Shown here: piece after piece, positions 1 through 6,172 of the stretch | Layout: each line of letters begins with the position of its first letter | Position numbering within the stretch: position 1 is the stretch's first letter | Assembly: GCA_964561115.1 (NCBI GenBank) | Contig: CAZLOE010000034.1 | Location: forward strand, 1 to 12,011 | Direction of reading: 5' to 3' | DNA from: CAZBSE01 sp964561115 | Lineage (GTDB): Bacteria; Actinomycetota; Humimicrobiia; Humimicrobiales; Humimicrobiaceae | DNA: 12,011 nt | Notes under the pieces: generated by a model | Database searches by the model: none | What the model was told of the DNA's origin: nothing | Seen by the model: the letters and a program-made list of their open reading frames with translations, nothing else | Position numbers and translations under genes: made by a program

Positions 1-14
1 TATAAATACAGCTA

Positions 15-45
15 TTGACAAATAATGTAAAATTGGTAGTAGATA
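15..45 (+). promoter_or_regulatory. Possible sigma-A promoter ahead of the GNAT-era-deoC-recO unit
   Basis: A perfect TTGACA lies at 15-20. Downstream there are two weaker -10 options: TAGTAG at 37-42, preceded by TGG (16-nt spacer), or TAGATA at 40-45 (19-nt spacer). The -35 match is convincing but the -10 is not, so this is a tentative call. It is placed correctly to drive the gene starting at 85. The rest of bases 1-84 shows no coding signal that I can support; the end of any upstream gene lies outside the window. Confidence 0.35.
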
Positions 46-84
46 TACCTTTTTTATTTGAATTTTTAAGTATTAGTTTCTAGT

Positions 85-552
85 ATGGATGATATACTTA
101 TATGTGAGATAAATGATTTTGACTGGAAATTGGTAGGCAGGATTGAAAAATTAGAAAATAGGAATCTGGGAAGTAAAGCTTCAATAAACTGCTGGGTGAT
201 ACCGGTAATAATAAGGTATGGAAAATTCATTGCAGCCCAAAAAAGCAAAGAAAACTCTGATATTATCGGCGTATGCGAGCTTATAAGGGACTGGGTATGC
301 AAAGATAAGGTTTTCCTTTTTTCTTTTTATATAGACAGGGATTACAGAAAAAAGGGAGTAGGCAGAAAGCTTCTGGGCAAGGCAATCGAGATTTTAAAGA
401 ATGAGAATTTTAAGGAAATAGAACTTACTGTTGACCCTGATAATAAAAGTGCTGTAGAACTGTATGAAAAATTCGGCTTTAAGCGGGTTGATTTGAGAAA
501 AAACGAATACGGCAGGGGAATAAACCGGGACTTGATGAGACTGGAGTTATGA
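85..552 (+). CDS. GNAT-family N-acetyltransferase
   Basis: 155-aa protein of the GCN5-related acetyltransferase fold, which moves an acetyl group from acetyl-CoA to an amine; the substrate here is unknown. The acetyl-CoA pyrophosphate loop (motif A) is visible at about 82-97: strand FYID, then R88-K-K-G91-V-G93. Motif B follows at 112-132 with ELTVDPDN, then LYEKFGF; Y127 occupies the usual general-acid position. The N-terminal 75 residues are poorly recognisable, and the protein is not clearly RimI. ATG at 85 is the only usable start, because a stop lies in frame at 67-69; no Shine-Dalgarno sequence is visible before it. The stop overlaps the era start by 4 nt (ATGA at 549-552), so the two are probably translationally coupled. 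Family certain, substrate unknown. Confidence 0.88.
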   Translation: MDDILICEINDFDWKLVGRIEKLENRNLGSKASINCWVIPVIIRYGKFIAAQKSKENSDIIGVCELIRDWVCKDKVFLFSFYIDRDYRKKGVGRKLLGKAIEILKNENFKEIELTVDPDNKSAVELYEKFGFKRVDLRKNEYGRGINRDLMRLEL

Positions 553-1457
553 TTAAAAAAAAAGGTTTTAAGTCAGGTTTTGTCGGTCTGATAGGAAGGA
601 CAAATGTAGGAAAATCTACGCTGATAAATAAGATTTTGGGTAAGAAAGTGGTCATTACCTCGGATAAAGCCCAGACTACAAGAAACAAGATCAACTGTAT
701 TTTAAATACCAAAGACTACCAGATGATTTTTACTGACTGCCCTGGTTTTTTTAAACCCAGAAACCTGCTGGGAGAAAAATTAAACAATATAGTATTAAGT
801 GTTATTGATGATTCTGACGTGATTACAGTGGTGGTGGATGTTGCAGGGGGTATTGGTTCTGGAGATTTTTATATTTTTGAACATATAAAAAATAAACCCC
901 AGCCCAAATCACTTCTTTTAAATAAGATAGATCTGGTTTCAAAGAAAAAAATAAAAAAAGAAAAAGAGAAGCTGGCCGGTTATAATTTTTTTGACTGCAT
1001 ATATGAAGTTTCTGCAAAGACAGGTCAAAACGTTGATAAATTTTTAAAGACGCTTGCAGGGAGTCTTCCGGAAGGGCCTAGATATTACGGAAAAGATACC
1101 ATTACAGACCAGCCGACGGAGGAAATGGTTTCCGAGATCGTAAGGGAAAAGTTATACGAGAATCTATATGATGAAATTCCCCACAGTATAAATGTCAGGG
1201 TGGAAAGTTTTAGCAAATCCACCACTGGAGATGGCAAGAAGCTGGTCAGCATCAGGTGCTGTATTTATGCTGAAAGAGAATCACAGAAGGCGATAATAAT
1301 AGGTAAGTCGGGAAGCATGCTGAAGAAAGCGGGCAGACAGTCCAGGCTGGAGCTTGAAAATATATTCGGCTGCAAGGTCTTTCTAGAATTATGGGTAAAG
1401 ATTAAAAAAAATTGGACCAGGAAAAAGTTACTGCTGGATAGATTCGGTTATATGTAA
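549..1457 (+). CDS. era: GTPase Era (16S rRNA-binding ribosome maturation factor)
   Basis: 302-aa GTPase that binds the 3' end of 16S rRNA during 30S assembly; the length is normal for Era. G domain: G1 GRTNVGKS at 16-23, G2 TT at 43-44 in the QTTR stretch, G3 DCPG at 63-66, G4 NKID at 125-128, G5 SAK at 155-157. The C-terminal KH domain is clear: AERESQKAIIIGKSG around 241-255 supplies the GxxG loop (G252-K-S-G255), followed by the conserved LELWVKIKKNW stretch. Oddities: G3 has Cys64 where almost all Era proteins have Thr (DTPG), and G1 has Thr18 where Pro is usual (GRPNVGKS). GGAG at 543-546 inside the preceding gene is the nearest Shine-Dalgarno-like sequence, only 2 nt from the ATG. The neighbourhood with recO is the common era-recO arrangement. 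Confidence 0.97.
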   Translation: MIKKKGFKSGFVGLIGRTNVGKSTLINKILGKKVVITSDKAQTTRNKINCILNTKDYQMIFTDCPGFFKPRNLLGEKLNNIVLSVIDDSDVITVVVDVAGGIGSGDFYIFEHIKNKPQPKSLLLNKIDLVSKKKIKKEKEKLAGYNFFDCIYEVSAKTGQNVDKFLKTLAGSLPEGPRYYGKDTITDQPTEEMVSEIVREKLYENLYDEIPHSINVRVESFSKSTTGDGKKLVSIRCCIYAERESQKAIIIGKSGSMLKKAGRQSRLELENIFGCKVFLELWVKIKKNWTRKKLLLDRFGYM

Positions 1458-1492
1458 GTGAAATTATTATTTTATATATAAATTAAGGTAGG

Positions 1493-2203
1493 GTGATAAA
1501 TACGTTAACTAAAGAACAATTGGCCAAGACTATAGACCAGACTTTGCTTAATCCTGTTGCGACTTCAAAGGATATAGAACAATTGTGTATCAATGCTAAA
1601 AAAAATCATTTTGCGGCAGTTTGTATCAATCCTTCTTCTATAGAGCAGGCAAATAAGATACTGGTGGATACCGATGTCAAAGTCTGTTCTGTTGTAGGTT
1701 ATCCGCTTGGCGCAAATACAACCGAGACCAAAGTATTTGAAGCGAGGGACAACGTAAGAAAAGGTGCGGATGAGCTTGATATGGTTATAAATCTGGGAGC
1801 AATAAAAAGCGGCAACTACGAGTATATTGAAAGGGAGATAAGAATAATAGTCAATGTAATAAGGCGCGAGCAGATAGCCGAGTACAACAGGCATATCAAT
1901 ATCAAGGTCATAATAGAGACTGCGATCTTGACCAGGGATGAGATCAAAAGAGTGTGTTCCATTATTGAAAGGTCAGGTGCTGATTTTGTAAAGACATCTA
2001 CCGGATTTGGAGTAAAAGGCGTGGAGCTTGATGATATCCGTCTTATAAGAGAAGTCGTTACAAGAAATATAGGAGTAAAGGCATCAGGTGGAATAAGGAC
2101 ATTTAGTGATGCTCAGGCTTTAATAGATGCAGGAGCAACAAGGCTCGGGACCAGCAGCGGAATAAATATAATCAAAGAGTACAGTGCTATTTTTGACAAG
2201 TAA
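1493..2203 (+). CDS. deoC: Deoxyribose-phosphate aldolase
   Basis: 236-aa class I aldolase cleaving 2-deoxy-D-ribose 5-phosphate to glyceraldehyde 3-phosphate and acetaldehyde, the last step of deoxynucleoside catabolism in the cytosol. All catalytic residues are seen: D96 in the DELDMVIN motif, Schiff-base K167 in VKTSTGF, and K196 in VKASGGIR. Other family blocks are VCINP (43-47), GYPLGANTTE (69-78) and the phosphate-binding GTSSG (219-223). The N-terminal IDxTLL motif reads IDQTLL instead of the usual IDHTLL. The start is GTG at 1493, with AAGG at 1485-1488 placed 4 nt upstream; there is no in-frame ATG before the conserved N-terminus. It lies 35 bp after era and 2 bp before recO, so it is probably cotranscribed with both, although its pathway is unrelated to theirs. 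Confidence 0.96.
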   Translation: MINTLTKEQLAKTIDQTLLNPVATSKDIEQLCINAKKNHFAAVCINPSSIEQANKILVDTDVKVCSVVGYPLGANTTETKVFEARDNVRKGADELDMVINLGAIKSGNYEYIEREIRIIVNVIRREQIAEYNRHINIKVIIETAILTRDEIKRVCSIIERSGADFVKTSTGFGVKGVELDDIRLIREVVTRNIGVKASGGIRTFSDAQALIDAGATRLGTSSGINIIKEYSAIFDK

Positions 2204-2205
2204 AA

Positions 2206-2988
2206 ATGTCGTATTATAAGGCCAAGGCTATCATATTAAAATCATATAAATTAGGGGAATCGGACAAGATCATTAAGATGTATTCCTATGACGGAGACGT
2301 GATAAGTGCTGTAGCCAAGGGAGCAAGGAAGATACATAGTAAACTAAGGGGCAAGCTTGAACTATTTAATCTTGTGGATATGGAGCTTTCCAGGGGAAGA
2401 AATCTGGATGTCATAAATCAGGCAGAAATAATAAAAAGTTTTAAAAATATAGCTCTGGATTTTTACAAATTTGTCTTCTGCGAGATAATAAGCAAAATAA
2501 TATTGAAAACTCAGGCTTCAGGCGGGGATTCATCCCCGCTTCTTTTTAGATTGATCTATGTCTGTTTTAATGAGATTGACAGCATGGATCCGGAGGACGT
2601 CGTATCACTGAAAAAAACAATGTGTTTTTTTGGTATCAAATTTTTAAAGGTCACAGGATATATACCGCTTCTTAAAAACTGCAGCAGGTGCAACCAGGAT
2701 TTAAGCGATCTATATTCTTTCGGCAAGCATAAGATATACTTTTCGGTCAAAGACGGGGGAATTCTCTGTAAAAAATGTGCTAATTTTACAGCAAACAAAG
2801 AGGTATTGAGTGCATCGGACTACAGGTTTTTATGCGATCTTTTTAATCTCAAGATCGAGGATTTCAGGGATATTGAAGTAAATCCCCACACACTTAAAAA
2901 AATGTACAGGCTGATAGAGAACTATATAGTCTATCACACAGAATGTAATGTGGACAGTTTCAAATATCTAAAGAAAATAGGGCTGTAA
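2206..2988 (+). CDS. recO: DNA repair protein RecO
   Basis: 260-aa recombination mediator of the RecFOR pathway, which helps load RecA on SSB-coated single-stranded DNA. The N-terminal OB-fold is recognisable from KAIILKSYKLGESDKII (8-24) through the basic KGARKIHSKLRG (38-49) and LELFNLVDMELSRGR (51-65). A helical region follows. The zinc site is intact: C159-x2-C162 and C188-x2-C191. The start is 2 bp after the deoC stop and has only a weak AAG-type upstream signal, suggesting translation by coupling with deoC. Unusually, codons for the loop around residues 105-114 (GGDSSPLLF) form a GC-rich hairpin followed by a T-rich stretch, listed separately. The protein aligns through this loop without an obvious extra segment, so the hairpin is part of the normal reading frame rather than an insertion. 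Confidence 0.93.
   Translation: MSYYKAKAIILKSYKLGESDKIIKMYSYDGDVISAVAKGARKIHSKLRGKLELFNLVDMELSRGRNLDVINQAEIIKSFKNIALDFYKFVFCEIISKIILKTQASGGDSSPLLFRLIYVCFNEIDSMDPEDVVSLKKTMCFFGIKFLKVTGYIPLLKNCSRCNQDLSDLYSFGKHKIYFSVKDGGILCKKCANFTANKEVLSASDYRFLCDLFNLKIEDFRDIEVNPHTLKKMYRLIENYIVYHTECNVDSFKYLKKIGL
2520..2547 (+). other. Intrinsic-terminator-like hairpin inside recO
   Basis: GCGGGGA at 2522-2528 pairs perfectly with TCCCCGC at 2533-2539 around a TTCA loop. A G-T wobble (2521/2540) and an A-T pair (2520/2541) extend the stem. It is followed directly by CTTTTT at 2542-2547, the geometry of a rho-independent terminator read on the + strand. It lies wholly within recO codons. Whether it stops transcription, or is suppressed by translating ribosomes, cannot be told from sequence. 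Confidence 0.45.
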
Positions 2989-3006
2989 TATTGATTTATT
3001 GTTGCC

Positions 3007-3043
3007 TGGTACAATTGACTATTAAAATTAATATTATTAAAAT
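3007..3043 (+). promoter_or_regulatory. Near-consensus sigma-A promoter for glyQS, overlapping an extended -10
   Basis: TTGACT at 3015-3020 and TAAAAT at 3038-3043 are separated by exactly 17 nt, each one mismatch from the sigma-70/A consensus. Initiation about 7 nt after the -10 would fall at roughly 3050, almost at the glyQ ATG (3052). A second candidate overlaps it: TGGTACAAT at 3007-3015 is an extended -10 (TGnTAnnnT) and would give a leader of about 30 nt. The 63-bp gap is far too short for a glycine T-box leader or other riboswitch upstream of glyQ. Confidence 0.5.
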
Positions 3044-3051
3044 AAGAAACT

Positions 3052-3924
3052 ATGAATTTCCAGGACATCATTTTTAATCTTCAGAAATACTGGGCTGACA
3101 GCGGCTGTATTATAAAACAGCCTATGGATCTGGAAAAGGGGGCTGGAACGTTCAACCCCGATACTTTTTTGAGGTGTCTTGGCCCCGAACCCTGGAATGT
3201 TGCATATGTCGAACCAAGCAGAAGGCCTACGGATGGAAGATACGGTGAAAATCCTTTCAGGACCCAGTTCTATTACCAGTTCCAGGTGCTGTTGAAGCCG
3301 TCTCCGGACGATGTAATAGACATTTATCTCGGTTCCCTTAAAAGCCTGGGAATTGATCTGAAATCACATGATATCAGATTTGTGGAAGATGACTGGCAGT
3401 CTCCGACGATCGGCGCTGCCGGCCTGGGCTGGGAAGTATGGGCTGATGGAATGGAAGTTACCCAGTTTACCTATTTTCAGCAGATGGGAGGCCTTGCTCT
3501 CAAGCCTGTTTCAGCGGAAATAACTTACGGGTTGGAACGGATTGCAATGTATCTACAGGACAAGGACAGTTTCTGGGAACTAAACTGGTCCAACAGCACT
3601 ACCTATGGGGAAATACATCTTGAATCTGAGAAGCAGTGGTCTGCCTATAATTTTGAAATAGCTACTGTGGATATGCTTGTGGATCTGTTTAAAAAATATG
3701 AAGAAGAATTTAAAAAAGTCATAAGCAGGGGGCTTGTTTTCGTAGGATGTGAATATGTCCTTAAATGCTCGCATGTTTTTAATCTGCTTGATGCAAGAGA
3801 AGCAATAAGTGTGGCAGAAAGGACTTTATATATTGCAAGGGTAAGAAATCTTGCCAAGATCCTGTGCTCTGAGTATCTTAAGCAGAGAGAAGAGCTGGGG
3901 TATCCCCTGTTAAAAAAGAGATAG
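3052..3924 (+). CDS. glyQ: Glycine--tRNA ligase alpha subunit
   Basis: 290-aa alpha subunit of the bacterial alpha2beta2 glycyl-tRNA synthetase. It carries the class II catalytic core that activates glycine with ATP and charges tRNA-Gly. Conserved blocks are almost textbook: QPMDLEKGAGTFNPDTFLR (23-41), the motif 2 region VEPSRRPTDGRYGENPFR (53-70), the stretch FVEDDWQSPTIGAAGLGWEVWADGMEVTQF (110-139), motif 3 EITYGLERI (156-164), and DAREAISVAERTLYIARVRNLAK (247-269). The length is normal. No Shine-Dalgarno is visible before ATG 3052 (AATAAGAAACT only), which fits a leaderless or near-leaderless message from the promoter just upstream. It is followed by glyS after 9 bp, the usual two-gene arrangement. 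Confidence 0.98.
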   Translation: MNFQDIIFNLQKYWADSGCIIKQPMDLEKGAGTFNPDTFLRCLGPEPWNVAYVEPSRRPTDGRYGENPFRTQFYYQFQVLLKPSPDDVIDIYLGSLKSLGIDLKSHDIRFVEDDWQSPTIGAAGLGWEVWADGMEVTQFTYFQQMGGLALKPVSAEITYGLERIAMYLQDKDSFWELNWSNSTTYGEIHLESEKQWSAYNFEIATVDMLVDLFKKYEEEFKKVISRGLVFVGCEYVLKCSHVFNLLDAREAISVAERTLYIARVRNLAKILCSEYLKQREELGYPLLKKR

Positions 3925-3933
3925 TAAATAAAT

Positions 3934-6060
3934 ATGAAAAGAAAGTTAGTCTTTGAGATCGGGACCGAAGAGCTGCCTCCTTCATGCGCTGACGAGGGAA
4001 CGTCAGGGCTTGAAAAAATTCTTGGAAATAAACTTGCTGAAAACAGGCTGGAATTTACTGATCTTAAGACTTACAGCTCGCCGAGAAGGCTGGTAGCAGT
4101 GGTAGAGGGATTGAGCGATATGCAGAGATCCGAGGAGAAAACAGTTACCGGCCCCCTGGAAAAGATTGCATTTGACGGGAGCGGTAATCCAACCCGCTCT
4201 GCAGAGGGTTTTGCAAAGAGCCTGGGTCTCAAAGTCTCCGAGCTTGAGAAGATAAAAGTCGAAGGCAAGGGTGTATATCTGGGAAAGAGGATGGTAGAGA
4301 AGGGTAAAAAAACTGTGGATATCCTGCCTGGAATACTGAAGGAGACAATACCTGCCATAACCTTCAGAAAACAGATGACCTGGGGGGATTATGACCTTAA
4401 GTTTGCCCGCCCCATAAGGTGGATACTGGCTCTGTACGGTGATAAGGTAATAAAATTCAGACTGGCTAATTTAAATTCTTCAAATATTACATTCGGGCAC
4501 CGCACCCTAAGCCCGGAACCCATTACCGTAAAGGATTCAGACAGTTACTTTAAGCTACTCAGAGATAAAGGGAAAGTAATAGTGGATGCTAAAAAAAGGA
4601 AACAACTGATATTAGAGCAGATAAGGAGGATTGAAGAAAAAGTATGGAAAGGAAATTACAGGGTCGTTTTAAACCAGGATTTAATCGATGATGTGGTAAA
4701 TCTGGTTGAGATCCCAAATGTTATAACCGGCAGCTTTCCGGAAGAATTTCTCTATATTCCAAAAGAGCTTTTAATTGAGGCAATACAGTACCACCAGAGG
4801 TATTTTGCAGTTCTGGACAGTTCCGGAAGTGTCAGCACCAGGTTTATTGTCGTGCAGAATGGAATAAAGGATAACGGCGAGATAAAGAAAGGTAATGAAA
4901 GGGTGCTGAAGGCCAGGTTAAGCGACGCAGCATTCTTCTATGAGGAGGATAAAAAGCATGATTTTGCTTACTGGATAGATAAGTTAAAAGGTGTGGTCTT
5001 CTTTTCTAACCTCGGCAGTATATATGACAAGGCGGTAAGGATAAAAAAAGTAAGTATGTATATCGCAAAGTTTTTAGGTGATCCTAAAACCCGGCTTAAA
5101 GAAGATATATCGGTTCATCTTGCCAGGGCAGGAATGATATGCAAGTGCGACCTTGTGACTAATATGGTAGTGGAATTTCCTGCACTTCAGGGAGTGGTGG
5201 GCAAGGAATATGCAAAAGAGAAGGGTGAGAGCAGAGGAGTCTCGGATGCAATATTTGAGCATTATCTGCCAAGATTTTCCGGTGATGTCCTGCCCAAGAC
5301 AGATACAGGGATGCTGCTGTCGATCGCTGATAAAATAGATACCATAACAGGGATGTTTATGGCAGGGAAGATCCCTTCCGGTTCCGAAGATCCTTTTGCC
5401 CTCAGGAGAAAAGCTTCCGGTATTGTGCTTTCCACACTTGAAAAAAAATATGATTTTGATCTTGCGGTTGTAGTGAAATACAACCTGGATTTGTATGTAA
5501 AATCTTTTAAGCCAAAAATTATGAATAAACTGCAGTTAATCTTAGATGTAAAAGACTTTATTGTTTCAAGATACCGCTTCCTGCTGGAAAAAGGAAAAAA
5601 GAGATTAGATATTCTGGAATCGATTCTGGGTTCGGGATGTTCTTCTATTACGGATATTGATTTAAGGTACAGAGCACTACAAAAATTTATATCGGCTGGT
5701 GATATTAAGAGATTGGCGTTCCCTATGATAAGGTGTAAGAATATAACAGGTAATAAAGAATCCGGAAGAGTGGACCCAAAGCTTTTTAAAGAAGAGCATG
5801 AAAAAAAGCTGTTTTTATCAGCAGGCAGGTATGAATCAAGTGTCAAAGAGCTTATATCCAAAAAAGACTACAGGTCAGTTCTTTCCGAATTTGAAGAATT
5901 CGGTAGAATTGTAGATCTATTTTTTGATAATGTCCTGGTTATGGACAAGGACAGCAAGATAAGAGCAAACAGGATCAATCTGGTCAGGAAGGCAGTCGAC
6001 CTCTATCTAATGTTTGCAGATTTTTCAAAGCTGATCATAGAGGGTAATAACAGGGGTTAG
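3934..6060 (+). CDS. glyS: Glycine--tRNA ligase beta subunit
   Basis: 708-aa beta subunit of the heterotetrameric glycyl-tRNA synthetase, which supplies tRNA binding to the catalytic alpha subunit. The N-terminal signature LVFEIGTEELPP is at 5-16, and YSSPRRLVAVVEGL follows at 47-60. Central blocks include QMTWGDYDLKFARPIRWI (147-164) and the VEIPNVITGSFPEEFL region (258-273). The HD-like region shows LQGVVGKEYA (418-427) and EHYLPRFSGDVLP (442-454), then GSEDPFALRRKASGIV (483-498). The C-terminal anticodon-binding domain ends with FFDNVLVMDKDSKIRANRINL (663-683). Length is normal. No clear Shine-Dalgarno precedes ATG 3934, so translation may depend on coupling to glyQ, whose stop is 9 bp upstream. 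Confidence 0.98.
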   Translation: MKRKLVFEIGTEELPPSCADEGTSGLEKILGNKLAENRLEFTDLKTYSSPRRLVAVVEGLSDMQRSEEKTVTGPLEKIAFDGSGNPTRSAEGFAKSLGLKVSELEKIKVEGKGVYLGKRMVEKGKKTVDILPGILKETIPAITFRKQMTWGDYDLKFARPIRWILALYGDKVIKFRLANLNSSNITFGHRTLSPEPITVKDSDSYFKLLRDKGKVIVDAKKRKQLILEQIRRIEEKVWKGNYRVVLNQDLIDDVVNLVEIPNVITGSFPEEFLYIPKELLIEAIQYHQRYFAVLDSSGSVSTRFIVVQNGIKDNGEIKKGNERVLKARLSDAAFFYEEDKKHDFAYWIDKLKGVVFFSNLGSIYDKAVRIKKVSMYIAKFLGDPKTRLKEDISVHLARAGMICKCDLVTNMVVEFPALQGVVGKEYAKEKGESRGVSDAIFEHYLPRFSGDVLPKTDTGMLLSIADKIDTITGMFMAGKIPSGSEDPFALRRKASGIVLSTLEKKYDFDLAVVVKYNLDLYVKSFKPKIMNKLQLILDVKDFIVSRYRFLLEKGKKRLDILESILGSGCSSITDIDLRYRALQKFISAGDIKRLAFPMIRCKNITGNKESGRVDPKLFKEEHEKKLFLSAGRYESSVKELISKKDYRSVLSEFEEFGRIVDLFFDNVLVMDKDSKIRANRINLVRKAVDLYLMFADFSKLIIEGNNRG

Positions 6061-6094
6061 AGTTTTTTAGCTTTTTTTACCCTTAATTTTTTTT
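6041..6094 (+). terminator. Probable weak rho-independent terminator after glyS
   Basis: AGGGTAA at 6041-6047, in the last codons of glyS, is a perfect complement of TTACCCT at 6077-6083. The stem is followed by TAA and then eight T at 6087-6094. The 7-bp stem is short and the loop is long (29 nt, itself U-rich and containing the glyS stop), so efficiency is doubtful. The position between glyS and the ppdK promoter-like motif supports a transcription-unit boundary. Confidence 0.38.
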
Positions 6095-6102
6095 AATTTT
6101 TC

Positions 6103-6111
6103 TGGTATCAT
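6103..6111 (+). promoter_or_regulatory. Extended -10 promoter candidate for ppdK
   Basis: TGGTATCAT matches the extended -10 form TG-n-TAnnnT, one mismatch from TATAAT. The -35 at the matching distance is only TTAATT at 6083-6088 (17-nt spacer), which is weak, as expected where an extended -10 compensates. A start near 6118 would give a leader of about 55 nt before ppdK. The same TGGTA form occurs upstream of glyQ and dnaG. Confidence 0.42.
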
Positions 6112-6172
6112 ATGTCGGTTTGTTTTTTATAAATTTTTATCTTGTTATTAATTTAATTTCTAAAGGGGATTG

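Noticed and set aside
1066..1075. 10-bp palindrome CTTCCGGAAG in era
   Set aside because: It is a self-complementary restriction-like word in a conserved codon context (SLPEGP) without other structure.
2989..3051. Possible T-box riboswitch upstream of glyQ
   Set aside because: Only 63 bp are available and no T-box sequence or specifier stem is present.
4941..4960. Strong Shine-Dalgarno-like GAGGAGGA followed by an ATG (4958) inside glyS
   Set aside because: The ATG is out of frame with glyS, and the purine run simply encodes Glu-Glu-Asp in a conserved part of the beta subunit.
5262..5861. Antisense open frame of 199 codons opposite glyS
   Set aside because: It lies entirely within certain glyS sequence, has no family motif, and is rich in Ser/Phe/Leu as expected of a reverse-complement shadow.
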